Source: Gnetum montanum (Eukaryota; Streptophyta; Gnetopsida; Gnetales; Gnetaceae). Taken from it: a DNA stretch of 64,000 bases. Position numbers and translations under genes: made by a program. Below are positions 45,620 to 57,560 of this stretch, in pieces; the stretch's first letter is position 1; every line of letters starts with the position of its first letter. The notes under the pieces are model-generated. The model saw nothing but the letters and a program-made list of their open reading frames with translations, did not search any database and had not been told where the DNA came from. The stretch covers positions 1 to 64,000 of the forward strand of contig MNCI01035320.1 of assembly GCA_015680685.1 (NCBI GenBank). Direction: 5' to 3'.

Positions 45620-48450
45620 ATGGTCTCAAGTGGTGGTGGCTCCTGAGGTTCTAGGGGACCTTGAATAGCATTATGCATGGGTGGTGGTTGAGGTGGCTAC
45701 GGTTGTCCTACTATTGTTGCAACTTTAAGCAGGAGGTGAAAAGCATTTAATAGTGCCTTTATTTTATCCTTCTTACTTCTAGGATTATGCACCATCCATG
45801 TAGCTTTGTTGATGTGGGTTGGAATAGGAACATCCTAGGGACATGGAATTGCTAAAAATAACTCCTTTGTGTTGATGAACTAGGAAGTAAATTGTTTTCA
45901 TTTAATGCTGAATGCTCTAAATGTATCCTTTAGCTCCTAGTAATCATTCATCTACTTGGCTAGGTTCTTAGCAATTGATTATTGATCTCTAAATCTTGCT
46001 CTAAGAACTTCGAATTTAGCATTTATAGTCTCAAGATTCTACTTGGTGTCTTTGTGGTGCTTGAACTCAACCTCATATAACAAATATAAGCTAGCCACTT
46101 ATTTCTCTAATTCTGACACCGATCGTCTAGTAGTCAGCATTACCAGGTTTGCATAACGAAGATTGGCCAACTCCATGTACTATATCATTGCTTCAATTTG
46201 CAACTCCTTTAAGTGGATCTCCACTTTGTTGTAGGTGTCGATCCCATCAACGATGGGTTGCTAGACTTCTCTTTCCTATTGGCATTATTGGAGGAATTCA
46301 TTCATTTTTTTCTTCACCATATAAATATGTTTTTCATTAACTTCCTTCTGCAAGCCAACTTGATCTCTGTTATGATTTTTCACTTTCTCGAATTTGAGGG
46401 CCTCATTCTTCCAAGTAGTAATATCGATTCCAAACTTTTGGTGCAAGGCACACACTTCCTTCATTGAAAAATTTTAATTTTATAAGGTCAATCTCCTTAA
46501 TTCAATGTTTACCTTGGCAAGCTACTCCTGTTGTTGATGAATAAATTCCTACATTTGGTCCTTCTAAGCATCAACATTGCATAAGGGATGATTATGTGTA
46601 GTTAGGGTCTCATTCTCCTACTGCATTTGTGCTATGTCCTTCTAAATTGAGTTCATTTTTACTTCAACTATGGACTAGTAAAAGATGGCCATAACTAGCT
46701 CCTTCTCAACCTTCTAGAATCATTCTTGAAGTTGTATGAAATCTTCATCTCTTGTTACTATTAGGCTAAGGATTGTAAGATCAGCAAGTTTGGCACATAT
46801 AGCAACCTTTGTAGCCAAGCATTTATTTCATTCTAGAGCCATTTCAAGTTTCCCCTCCAAAATGATGCATTTTCCCCTTGCATTCAGTAGCTTTAACTAG
46901 GTTGTAGTGATGTCTTCTAGAAAATCAAAGATATTCAAAATTAGTTGGCTGGTTCCCACCACTTGTTCCAGCAATTCTTCATGCTAGGCTACATTTAACT
47001 TTCTGTTGATCATGCCTATGGATTTATGCATGTCTTGAAGTGTAGATACATCTAGTATAGATGTCATTGGTGCATTTAGTGCTTCAGTGACATAGTCAAC
47101 AACAACTTCAGCCACTATCTCCTACCCTTGGTGCTACATCACTAGGATAGTTTCCCCTTCACCTTCCTCAAAATGCATCAAGAAAGTGGTAGCATTCCTA
47201 GATATTTCTAGGAATAAATGGTGTTGCGATAAAAAACATTATCACCCCTCAAGCTTTGGGATCCAACCTCATAGACAACTATGTTCATTGGGTAGAGAAA
47301 CTTGGTCCACCCCTTTCCATTTGGCTAATTTTTCGAGCCACCTCATTAAGGTTACTCATCATTGGTTGATATACAAATGGATTTTTCCCACTCATTCCTA
47401 CACATTGCTCTTGTCACTCAAGAGCTACTTTCAAATTTTGCATAGATGCTTAATGGCTACATGGGCCTCCAACATTGTTTCTTAAGTGGGTGGTGGTGGT
47501 AGATACTCCTCTTCTTGGATCTCACTAGCATATTCTCTTTAATGATCTTAGATGATGAGACCAAAGGAGTATGCCTAAGTGTATCAATGGAGTAGAAAAT
47601 AATTCCTATCCTTTTGTAGATTTTTCGGATGAGGCATGGAAAGGGCATGGTTTTTCTTCAACATTAGTTGTCTTTGAAATGCTTCTTGATCTCCAAGTAG
47701 AGCAATTGTGCAAGGTTGATGAGAAATTTCCTGCTTAGAGTGGCACATGCTTAGGCGGAGAAAGTGGTCACCTTGCTTGGCCTCATTGTTGGATTGAGAT
47801 GATAAGCTAAAATTTTGAAATAGATTCACTCCACCAGTGTGAGCACACTGTACTCCTTATGGTAAACCCCATAGAATTATTGGGTTCACTCCTTCTTGGC
47901 CTTATGATCATCTTGCATTGATAGTTCTACTAGCTATGTTCTAATGTCAGGCAACCCAAGTACCTATGTGATAGCTTTTGTTGAGTAGGATACTTGAATA
48001 TCCTTGATTTTGATAATGGACCCTAGCCTTCTATTGTTCTAGAAGAGGTATATCTCTCCCATATACCATTCCCCACTAGATGTGATTATTGGCCACATGG
48101 GAGAGGTTTGCAATTGAGTTTTGACATTTTCTGGAGCTTTCTCAAGGAATGACCCAAAGTTGATCTCGTGAATGATTGACCATTGGATTTCTTGGGACCT
48201 AATAATGTCAAGGTAGGCTTGAGTCAAAGTACCTTCAAGTCTTCTCCTCATTGTGATTATTCTATAGGTACTTCTTCTTCTAGAATCTATCAAACAAATT
48301 GCACTTCAGGCTCCTCATGAAGAGGTCTCATTGCATGGGTTACCTATGGTAGTTCTTGGACTTGTTCCTATTGGCCCCTTTCAATTTAGGCCATTTCTCT
48401 TGTGGTTAAGAGGGTTCTCATTCCTATAGCCATTTTATTTTTGGTGCCAT
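45620..48450 (-). pseudogene. Coiled-coil 3' ORF (ORF3) of element 3
   Basis: From ATG at 48450 (Met-Ala-Pro-Lys) decayed coding sequence runs to about 45620. Two blocks match element 2: 48230-48045 contains Glu-Ile-x-Phe-x-x-Phe, Val-x-Thr-Gln-Leu and Ser-Gly-Glu-Trp-x-x-Gly-Glu-Ile, and 46190-46080 contains Glu-Leu-Ala-Asn-Leu-Arg-Tyr-Ala-Asn-Leu-Val-Met-Leu. Near 45870-45740 Pro-Cys-Pro...Met-Val-His-Asn-Pro-Arg and Ala-Leu-Leu-Asn recur too. A coiled coil is likely in between. Many stops; function unknown. Confidence 0.62.
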
Positions 48451-50750
48451 CTATAATCACAATAAGATCATGAGTTAGCAATCATTGTATAACTTAAAGC
48501 AATTAGGATACCTTTATCTTGTAAGGATAGTTACACTTGGCTAAGTTGTGATTATGGCTTATTTGATCACTCCAATCATTATTTTATTCATGTGTTATTG
48601 TTAATAAATCATCTCAAAGATTTTTGGAAGGATTAACTATTTAAAAAGTTGATGTTCATATGTGGTTAAGGTTATTAACCCTTTGGGAGAGTTAGAAAAA
48701 TTTCAAAAAAATTTCATTGCTTTTTCATCAGAAACCTTAAGGTTTGCAGCCCCCACAACAAAGATCTTACCTTTGGTAAGTGAAGGTTGACGAACAGAGT
48801 GATTTGAATAAATGGTAGGAAAGTTAAGGGCACTAAAAGATTTTGGGCTCTAAAAAATTACAAAAAAGTCCCTGTGTTATGAGGAAATTACAAAAACTTT
48901 CTAAGTTCATGATGGTATATATAGGATTTTTATGCTACATTGATAAGGCTTAGTTGATTGGGCCTCATCAACAAGGGAGGCTACATCTTCAAGGACTTGA
49001 TGACATAGCCTTTGACCACTATAGATGATCGTTGACTTTGGTAAAACTTGCAAAATACAAAGAATTTTTAAATGAGATTAGGGTCAAATGAAAGATCAAA
49101 AAGGCCAAGAATAATATGAAAAAATAAGAGTATGTCGAAGTACATAAATTTGAAAAATGGAGAAAATTGATTTAGGAGATGAATGAAATAATAGATTAAG
49201 GAGCACTAAGTGGAATACATAATAGAATATGCGAAAGATAGGATTGTGGTAATGTTAAAGATAAGGAACCTTGACTAATTAAGCTAAGAGCTATGCAAGT
49301 GGGTCCTCCCCATAGTAGGCTCATGCCCTTGTTGCCCTTGCATAACCTCAACCAAGTCCCTGGGTCCCATAGTCAATTTAATGATCATGAAAAGTTAAGG
49401 ACCAACCATAAGGAATCTATTCAAGAATTCCAACACATCAGACCAAGACATAGAGAAGAACATAGAAGTTTCTAGCGAGGTGAGCTATGGTGGCATGGGT
49501 GGATGATAGAGAAGGTGGAATGAAGTTCCAAATTAAGGTTCTAAGAAGTTCCTTATGGAATTTGTGTTTAAAATAACCTAGGAAGTTTCATCTTCAGTGC
49601 AAAATAGAACCATCCACTTTTAGTGCCTTACATCTCCACTCTAAGACCAATCCACCCACACGCAACACAAGAGTGTTTCCACAAGACAACCACCATTCCA
49701 TAAGGAGAAGAAAAGAGAGAAGTAGGAAGTGAGAGAGGAACTTTAAAAGGAGACTTTTAAACAAAGGTGCATGTCTTTCTAGTCCCATAACTAGTGCTTG
49801 TAGCCCGTTTATTTGTTCAAGAGACGTGCTTTAAATTTCCAATATTTTTTTAAATGGAAACCGCACCATGCAAGGACTTATTCATTTATTGTGTTTAAGG
49901 GATGTGGTTTGAATTTCCATCAATTTTTTTTCTTGAATTTTTTGATGGGAACCACACCATGCAAAGACTTATTTGACTTCCTATTAGTGATTGGTATGGA
50001 ATAGTAAGAAGTCCATGAAAAACACTCAAGAATTTGAGAAAGTAGAAGAGTACAAAGAGTATTGGGTCCCCTTGAAGTCACACCCTTTACAAACCTTTGA
50101 ATCCTTCCTAATTCTGGAACTACCAAGGTCACCAATTGATTAAACATCTTCTTCAATGGAAGGGATCTCAAATTCCTAGAACAAGGAAAACCATAGAGTT
50201 TATTGGATGGGTAGATGATGTGAACTTACTGACTGTTCCATGAGAAATAAACCATGTCAAAGCCATTAGACATCAGAATTCAAAAATAGAAACCAAACAT
50301 CAACAATCACAACATTAATCAAAAACCATCATTAGTAAATAGCAACAACAACACTATGTCCTATGGCAATAAAGTAATTTTATTAGCAAAAATGAGGAAA
50401 TATCACACTTAAATAAAAAAAATTAAAATATATTAAAGAGTGTAAAATAATTAAGAAAGAGTCAAAGGTTCTACTGATGGTATAAAATTAGAAGAATTTG
50501 AAAATTCAAAATTTTGTAAAATAGATAACTTGTAAAAACAAAAATGTGGAAAATAAAAAGGTAGAAAAGTTGAGAAGCCATATGGGTTGTTAGTATGGAT
50601 GGCCATATCCCCCAAAATTGAGTTGAAAGGAGGAGATCTAAAAAATGGAACATGGTTTTCCATTTGTCAAGGTGTTAGTTGCACTAGCCTATCTTGGTTC
50701 AAGGAGAGGTTTTACTTGTTGGATGTTGAACAACTACTTTTTATTTGGGC
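48451..50750 (-). other. Non-coding spacer between integrase and 3' ORF
   Basis: 2.3 kb without a supported gene, matching 25171-27260 of element 2 in several blocks. If the 3' ORF was expressed by splicing, as for envelope-position ORFs in some Athila elements, acceptor sites would lie here; I see none I would defend. Confidence 0.45.
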
Positions 50751-50759
50751 TTTTAGGTT

Positions 50760-51839
50760 TGTAGATTAACATGGCCCTAGAGAGAAAGGTTTGATCAATT
50801 ATATAAGGTCCCTCCCACAATGTTTTGAATTTTAGCTTTTGGGGTACATGTGTGGGGTTCTAGTAGAGGACCTTATCTCATGGTTGAAGTTTTACTTTTC
50901 TAATTCTGAGGTCATGACATTGCTTACTAAATGCCTTATGCATCTCATTCAAAGATAGGGCCACTAATCGATTTTCATCTAGCACATTCAGGTTGATTAA
51001 TCTTTTTTTTTTGTGCAAGACATAGGTCAAGATTTGGATCATAGGCTATTGAGAGTGTATGGAGCTCAGATTAGATCAAGAGCGTTGGAATTTTTTTGCA
51101 CACCAACTCATAAAGAGAATAGCCAATAGGAATTTTTCACATTAAATGATAAGCCCAAAGAGCATCATTAAGTTTTGTGCTTAATCTTTCTTATATATGC
51201 TAATAGTACATGTTAATATTTTTTTGATCTCCTAGTTGGTTACCTCTACTTGACCATTGGCTTGGGGTTGATAAGGTGTTGTTAATTTATGTTCAACCCC
51301 CAAGTGTTGCATTAATTTCTAAAAGTGGCACCTATGAAATGAGTTCCATTGTTAAAAATTAGTGAAAATGGCACTCCAAACCTATTCAAAATATTTTGTT
51401 ATATAAATTTAGTAGAAGTGGATGATGTACAATCAATAACGGCTACTACTTCTACCCATTTTGTGTAGTAGTTAACTGCTACAATAATATATGCCTTTCC
51501 ATTGGACATGGGTGTGAGGGGACCCATGAAGTCAATGCCCCATATGTCAAAAGATTCCAGTGGTTGAATCCACTATTGAGGACCTTCCATCCAAGCGGCC
51601 ATCCCCCCATCTCATTGATAACATTCACAAGACTTGACAAACTGGTGGGCATACCTAAAGATTTTAGGCCAATAGTATCCTGCCATCAATATTTTTATGA
51701 TTATGCATCTGCCTACATAGTGGCCTTTGCAAGGGCCTTTGTGAGCATCTTGGAGAACACACAATTGATCTTTGTCAGGGACATACCAACGAATTAGGCC
51801 ATGGGCACATACCTTATAGAGATGTCCATTGATTTTCAT
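50760..51839 (-). pseudogene. Integrase of element 3
   Basis: 51839-51612 encodes a zinc-binding domain: Ala-His-Lys-Gly-Pro-Cys-Lys-Gly-His, Gly-Tyr-Tyr-Trp-Pro, and Cys-Glu-Cys-Tyr-Gln. Downstream in broken frames follow Met-Gly-Arg-Ser-Ser, Leu-Gly-Val-Glu-His-Lys and Tyr-Gln-Pro-Gln-Ala-Asn-Gly-Gln-Val-Glu (catalytic Glu region, near 51230), then a C-terminal Trp-Glu-Gly-Pro-Tyr near 50810. Numerous stops; dead. Confidence 0.72.
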
Positions 51840-52129
51840 AAAGTATTTAGCTTGATGAAGAAATTATTACTTCTATCTAAAGTCAAGATCCTCTGACATC
51901 TCATAAGTAAGAAGATAAGTGAGGATGCCATTGTATCATGTTGTTTCTACGAGCATTTGTTCACTTATTGATATAATAAAGAGGAGTTCATCTGGAAACT
52001 AATTAGACAGTGGTCTATCCTCCTCTTTATTATCCCATATTAAGTGAGAGAGGTGGTTATTGACCACATTCTCAGTCCCTTTTCAATCTACCATCATGAG
52101 ATTGAATTCCTATAAGATCACGAGCCACC

Positions 52130-52890
52130 ATATGACATGAGGGCTCATTGTTTGCTTGTTCATGAGAAAGTGGATTGCACTGTGGTCCATGTGTACAAAT
52201 ACGTTGTAACCAAGCAATAGTGCATGAACTTTTAAATAGCGTACACCACTGCCATTAACTCCTTTTTTGTGGTGGTGTAATTTAACTATGCTCCCACTAT
52301 GCTTTAGCTCACATAGTGGGTGTAGTATGGGTGTTTCTTATTGTCCATTTGCATAAGCACTAATTCCAAGGCATAGTTGGATGCATTCATCATGATGTGG
52401 AGGGGTCTAGACCAATCTAGTACTCATAGGATTACTCTTTCTACAAGTTTCTCTTTTAACTGTTGGAATGCATGTTCACATTCCTTAGTCTAGGTGAAGG
52501 GTGCATCTTTCTTTGTAAGCTCTACCAATGACTTTGTCATCTTAGAGAAATTCTTTATGAATCATCAGTAGTAGCTAGTGTGTCCAAGGAATGATTGAAC
52601 ATATTTGATGGTCTTTGGTTGACATGTTATTCCTTATATGATTCTTATCTTTTCTAGGTCTACCTCAATCCCTTTTTGCAAAATTCGATGCCCTAGCACA
52701 ATGCCTTCTTAGACCATGAGATGGCTCTTTTGCTAGTTGAGCTGCAAGTCTATTTCAACACATCTCTTCAATACTTACTCTAGGAGGTCCAAGGCTTGCT
52801 CAAATATAGCTCCATAGGTGGAAAAGTCATCCATGAAGACTTCAACACCACTACTAATCTACTATTGGAAAATACTAAGGACCAAACATT
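52130..52890 (-). pseudogene. C-terminal RT and RNase H of element 3
   Basis: Near 52835 the minus strand reads Val-Phe-Met-Asp-Asp-Phe-Ser, the catalytic RT box, next to the N gap. Further on Phe-Leu-Gly-His-x-x-Tyr-Tyr and Phe-Thr-Trp-Thr follow, then RNase H with Asn-Ala-Ser-Asn-Tyr-Ala (family Asp-Ala-Ser) and Lys-Lys-Glu-Leu-Met-Ala-Val. Stops throughout. Confidence 0.65.
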
Positions 52891-53152
52891 NNNNNNNNNN
52901 NNNNNNNNNNNNNNNNNNNNNNNNNNNNNNNNNNNNNNNNNNNNNNNNNNNNNNNNNNNNNNNNNNNNNNNNNNNNNNNNNNNNNNNNNNNNNNNNNNNN
53001 NNNNNNNNNNNNNNNNNNNNNNNNNNNNNNNNNNNNNNNNNNNNNNNNNNNNNNNNNNNNNNNNNNNNNNNNNNNNNNNNNNNNNNNNNNNNNNNNNNNN
53101 NNNNNNNNNNNNNNNNNNNNNNNNNNNNNNNNNNNNNNNNNNNNNNNNNNNN
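52891..53152. other. Assembly gap, 262 N
   Basis: Run of N between the RT of element 3 and a LINE fragment. All frames reported across it are artefacts. Confidence 1.
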
Positions 53153-54500
53153 CTTCCAAATATAATATAAAATAATAGGTCTAATAACTTTCCACAGAAA
53201 ATTAAGATTAGTAGAAGTAATGTTCAAGAATCCGAATATGGCATCCTCTTGAGATAGCTTGTAGGATGGAAAAGCTTTAGAAGTCCCCTACCACACATGT
53301 TGAGCAAAGGGACATTGCCAAAACACATGGACAAAGTCATTTAGTCCACCACATAGAGGGCAAGTGGGATTAGGAATCCCAAGATATTCTAGACATTTTC
53401 CGATAGGAAGACCATGGTGGAGAAGACACCAAAGGAACTGCTTAATTTTGGGGAGGGTCGGAAGTTTCCAAATAAGTTGGAAGAGAGGGATCCAAAATGT
53501 TTCTGACTCTTGTTTGTGCCAATATTTATTGCAACGTTGAATGACTGCAGATGGGTCGTGCATGAGATGAAAGGGAACAGATGGCCGATAGGGAAGGAGT
53601 TTAACCCCATTAAGCCATTGAAGGCCATGAAAAAGGCTTTGCACTGTAACATCCAGGTGCCAGTGACCGTGGAGGAAAGAGTAAATCTGAACTAGGCAAT
53701 GTTTCATTGCAGCCGACTCGCCATACAAAGTGTTAAACTCAACCCCTGAAATCCAACGACTAGCAAGCCTAAGACAATTCAAGGAAATGACACCTTTTCA
53801 ATACCACGAGGTAGCCACCTTAGCATTTGTGATAGCAAGGGGAGCGGGTGACAGAGGTAACCACCACGGACACACTTTAGAGAGGATAGTAGGGTTGATT
53901 TTAACGTTAGTCCAGTCTATGTGAGTGTGTACAATTTGCCAGGCCCTCCAAATGCTTTTGAAAACATGAGATCCGGGAAGAATGATAGTGAGGGGGGAAA
54001 GAATCCAATTAACGAAATGGATGTCTTTCCAGAAGGGCTTATTTTTAGGAAAGGCTTGATGAAGCCTTAATTGGAGGAGGGTCCCTATAATATTTGAGGC
54101 ATCTAAATGTTGTACCAACCACTTAGCAAACAGGGTAATTCCTTGCTTATAGGAGTTCAAAAGGCCTAAGCCATCCTTATTCTTGGGGAGAAAAAATAGT
54201 CCAAGCGACACAATGAAAGTCTTTTTGAGAGTCCTTGGAGGACCACATAAAGTCACGGAATAACTGTTCTAGCTTCTGGTAGGCAGCTTGGGAGGGGGCC
54301 CAACACGAAGAGTAATACACATGGGTGGACGCGCATATGGACTTACAAACAAGGTATTTACCCGCAAGTGTGAGGGTTTTAGTTTTCCATTTGTCGAGTT
54401 TCTTTTGAATTCGATGAATAACTTGCTCCCAAAGGATAGATGTTGAGCCTCTAAATCGGAAAGGGTTTCCCAGAATCTTAATGATGTCTTGATCTTGAAG
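53153..54500 (-). pseudogene. LINE ORF2 C-terminal fragment inserted in the RT of element 3
   Basis: Minus frames 54527-54177, 54256-53798 and 53782-53288 follow in order and read as the end of a plant LINE ORF2: Ile-Leu-Trp-Glu...Lys-Leu-Asp-Lys-Trp-Lys, Leu-Ala-Gly-Lys-Tyr, Gly-Leu-Gly-Leu-Leu-Asn, then a zf-RVT domain with Lys-Gln-Phe-Leu-Trp, Pro-Thr-Cys-Pro-Leu-Cys-Gly and Phe-Trp-Gln-Cys-Pro. Breaks occur at the frame changes. The polymerase core is missing, as usual for 5'-truncated insertions. The right junction falls near 54500, within the Gypsy RT motif Cys-Asn-Ala-Phe-Ala-Thr-Phe-Gln; the left end lies in the N gap. Confidence 0.82.
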
Positions 54501-54832
54501 CATTGAAATGTTGCAAAGGCATTGCATAGACTGAATGACATCTTACAATATGCAAAAGTCCCACAGGGACTCGTGAATGTTGTCTTGTCCTAATGTTCTA
54601 GCACAATTTGAATTTGGTTATAGCCACTATAACCATCGAAGAAGCTATAATAACAATGCCTAGATATGGTGTCTAATACTTGATCCACAAATGGCAAAGG
54701 AAAATGATCTTTAAATGTTACCATATTTAATAGCCTAAAGTCAATGCAGACTTGGCATTTTCCACCTTTCTTTGGCACAATTACGAGTGGGCTAACCAAC
54801 TTACTATCCACGATGGAATAGATGAACCCCAC
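54500..54832 (-). pseudogene. N-terminal RT of element 3
   Basis: The minus frame 54832-54590 has Gly-Gly-Lys-x-x-Val-Cys-Ile-Asp-Phe-Arg-x-Leu-Asn, Pro-Leu-Pro-Phe-Val-Asp-Gln and Phe-Phe-Asp-Gly-Tyr-Ser-Gly-Tyr-Asn-Gln-Ile. After one stop the same region continues to Met-Ser-Phe-Ser-Leu-Cys-Asn-Ala-Phe-Ala-Thr-Phe-Gln, where the LINE begins. Confidence 0.8.
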
Positions 54833-55360
54833 CTTGAGAAGTTATTCAATTTCCTCTTTGATGATCTACATCAATTTTGGATTCAACCACCTCTACAACT
54901 ACCTTCTAAGCTTTATGGTTAGGTTGATGTTAATTCAATGTTGGCATATCCTTGGATCAATTCTTATTAGCTTTGGATATGACGAAGAAAAAGCTATTGG
55001 ACCACTTGTTAACTACCTTTAACAACTTTTCTTTTTTTTAGGAGTAAGTTTAGCATTAATTATGACTAGTATGCCATTTTTTAGAAATGCATATTCCATA
55101 TTGGCCGGTAAAGTTTTTAGCTCCAAAAGCTCCTGCTTGAAGTTATTAGGGATTTCCAATTCTCCCCAACAAGTATCATCATCTTTGTCAAAGAGTTGGA
55201 AATGAACTTATTCAATTTTGTCCATGCCTTTAACATAAATACATGTTAGGCTCTCAATTGGTTCCATACATAATGTGTTGCTATCTAAGTCAGCTATCAG
55301 CTACTGGGTGCCCTTCTATTTTATCGTTGGTATGTACATACACCTTTAAATATTGATTTC
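54833..55360 (-). pseudogene. Protease-RT linker of element 3
   Basis: Decayed coding sequence linking protease and RT; no motif distinct enough to name. Confidence 0.35.
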
Positions 55361-55648
55361 TTATGCACATTGATTACATGCTTTAATGTATGTACTTTTG
55401 ATGAACCAAATCTTTTGCATGGAATTGCACACGTTATCACTATATGTGATACATGGAATACATTTCTTCTCTATTTTGTCCAATTCATTTTCTTTGGATA
55501 TTTCTAGAGATAGGTCCCTTATGCCCATATGTGCATTAACTATGCTTAACCAAGCTTTTCCCATAATGATGGGGAAGTCACTTTTGCAATTTTTAAACTT
55601 GATCACTAAAAAAGTAGTAGGACAAGACCACCCACAAACTATGTTCAC
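55361..55648 (-). pseudogene. Protease C-terminal part of element 3
   Basis: This 95-aa frame has Pro-Ile-Ile-Met-Gly-Lys-Ala-Trp-Leu, the Leu-Gly-Arg-x-Trp-Leu-type motif that ends retropepsins, followed by Asn-Ala-His-Met-Gly. The active-site Asp region is not preserved in a readable frame upstream. Confidence 0.55.
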
Positions 55649-56420
55649 AATGTCCTCTACTAATCCTAGAGGGATAGTAATTAACTAATCTTCCAATTGT
55701 ACATAGATTTTGTTATTCTTGAGACGTGGTAGGTTCCAAGCCTTGTACATGTCATGGGAGATGAAATTTAACTCTAGAACCAGAGTCAAGAAGAGCCTTG
55801 GATGGCTCATGTCCAATGGTTTGCAAGTAAATGAAATGGACTTCCTAGGTTAGATCTTTTTATGGGAAGATTGCCAGCTTTGATCTAGTTGGAAATGGCA
55901 TGAGTTAGCATTACAATGGGAATTCAAGATGGCACTTGGTCTGAAAGGCACTCAAAGGTATTTGATGTAGAGGATGAGAGGATTGGAGATGTAAGACAAT
56001 CAACTGCACTAGATTATGAGGGTTGAAGAGGACTACTAGGTTGGAAGAAGGGTCTTTTCTTGAATCGATTGTCTAATCAACTTAGCTAGAATGTCAGTTA
56101 TGAATGTACAACCCTCATAACATTCTATTGTTGTATTTGTGGAGAAATCTCACCCTACATGGATGGAGCAAGAAGGAACTAGGTTGAAGGTGGAGGTGTG
56201 TGTGCAAACGAATGTAGAGGATGGTATGGTTATGGGTTTTCCCCTCGAGTAGATGATGAATGTGTTTAGTGGTACTTTGGAGGGTAATAGTGATGTTGAC
56301 AAGAGGTATGACTTGTAGAAAGGTGAGATAAGTGTTGATGCCAACATAGCCCATGTTAGACATAGGGCCATGATCAAGGCACATGTAGGTCATTATAGTT
56401 CCAAAGTATTTAAAATACAT
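55649..56420 (-). pseudogene. Gag-protease junction remnants of element 3
   Basis: Minus frames, including 56420-56115, are His/Pro/Ser-rich like the gag tail of element 2, but no capsid core remains. Recognisable element sequence stops near 56420. Confidence 0.4.
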
Positions 56421-57130
56421 AGATCTATTGGAATTTCAATATACCTTAATGCATATCAAGATTAACCTGACACTAAAGTAGACATGTCCTAATTCATTCC
56501 AAGAAATTACAACTTAAGCTATTATAACACTAGAAGAGTATATGTCACCTATGGTTGAAGTGCTTTCTACTATAAAGTTTAATAATTGATGAGATAAAAA
56601 TTAATTAAAAAGCAGACATCAGCTAAAAACTCTTCTTACAAGTCTAATTTTTAGAAGCATCATTGATACTCACCAAACTACATTTATCATATACTTGTAA
56701 TTTCACCATGCAAGAACATAGGAGAAACACAAGCTTTATGTTTTGGAGATGAGTTGCATTTTTAGTTCATATGCAAACCTCACAATGAAAAAGAAAGATA
56801 CCATTGGAAAGAGTATCATAATAAACTTGGCAAATCCTAATGGCAATGGACATGACATCCAAGGTCAAAGGATAAATAAATAAATTCAACCATCCAACAA
56901 AGTTTCCAAGAGCATAATCTAATGTGGAGTTTAGCACACTAAGTTTTATATATCTTTTATTTTGTACCCAAAGTGGTAACTGATAAATGGCACTAAAATT
57001 TGTTGGAAATGGAAAGTGTTGGCACATTGGGCCATTTCATGGAACAAAAAAAGTAGAGATACTGAATCCCTACCATGAGTGTTCACCCATACCTCATTTG
57101 ACGGTTTATCAAGTTCATTTGGTTCATCAT
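56421..57130. other. Sequence between element 3 and the gene fragment
   Basis: AT-rich; frames under 90 aa on minus, none recognised. Confidence 0.4.
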
Positions 57131-57560
57131 ACACAAGAGGAAACTATCTAGTTTCTAGAGGATCATGAGAGGTAGAAGTTATATCCTTTATAATTAATGA
57201 ATCTCAAATTTTAATCTCCGATTGTCTTAACAAAACATTCAATCTTTCTATTTCCTTCCTATTTGACGATGCTAACACCAATACCAAAGCTAAAGGTAAC
57301 GTTTCCAATAGATATAGCTTTGGCACCNTAACACCAATACCAAAGCTAAAGGTAACGTTTCCCATAGATATAGCTTTGGCACCTTTTCTACGAAATGCAC
57401 CTTTGGAGCCTTCACCTAAATCCAGCTTAGGAAGAGGCAGGAACCAGTTGCGAAGTAAGCATACTCTATAGTCCATTTTGTCTGCAGAGGGATCTGCAAA
57501 ATCGACCGACAATCTAGGATTGTTGCTGGGAAGTTGCAAAAACAACAGATTCACGACACA
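57130..57560 (-). pseudogene. POLAR-like host gene fragment
   Basis: Minus-strand coding traces read Lys-Gly-Ala-Lys-Ala-Ile-Ser-Met-Gly-Asn-Val-Thr-Phe-Ser-Phe-Gly-Ile-Gly, then, in a shifted frame, Ala-Ser-Ser-Asn-Arg-Lys-Glu-Ile-Glu-Arg-Leu-Asn-Val-Leu-Leu-Arg and, after a stop, Asp-Ser-Leu-Ile-Ile-Lys-Asp-Ile. A glycine-rich hydrophobic patch followed by a short coiled coil resembles POLAR-type plant proteins, which localise in asymmetric cell division of the stomatal lineage. The duplicated 55-bp block around n at 57328 inflates the frame. An acceptor-like TTCCCAG near 57535 could start the exon. Frameshift and stops suggest a pseudogene; the family call is from memory and tentative. Confidence 0.4.
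57273..57383. other. Duplicated 55-bp block around a single n (assembly join)
   Basis: 57273-57327 and 57329-57383 are the same 55 bp with one mismatch, separated by n at 57328. It looks like overlapping contig ends joined without merging. Confidence 0.8.

Larger units (their letters stand above)
44443..56420 (-). mobile_element. Element 3: Gypsy element with pol and coiled-coil 3' ORF, truncated
   Basis: In minus orientation: gag/protease remnants (56420-55361), RT (54832 to about 54500, continuing after a LINE fragment and N gap at 52890), RNase H (about 52440-52130), integrase (51839 to about 50760), non-coding spacer, coiled-coil ORF (48450 to about 45620), 3' LTR (45365-44443). The integrase zinc domain and the LTR type tie it to element 2. 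No 5' LTR or complete gag exists, so the upstream end is lost. Confidence 0.78.

Noticed and set aside
45620-48450. Retroviral-type envelope protein in element 3
   Set aside because: The position fits, but I see coiled coil and no signal peptide, glycosylation-rich ectodomain or membrane anchor in any frame.
52796-53227. Open frames of 94-124 aa around 52.8-53.2 kb
   Set aside because: They consist mostly of N translated as X across the assembly gap.
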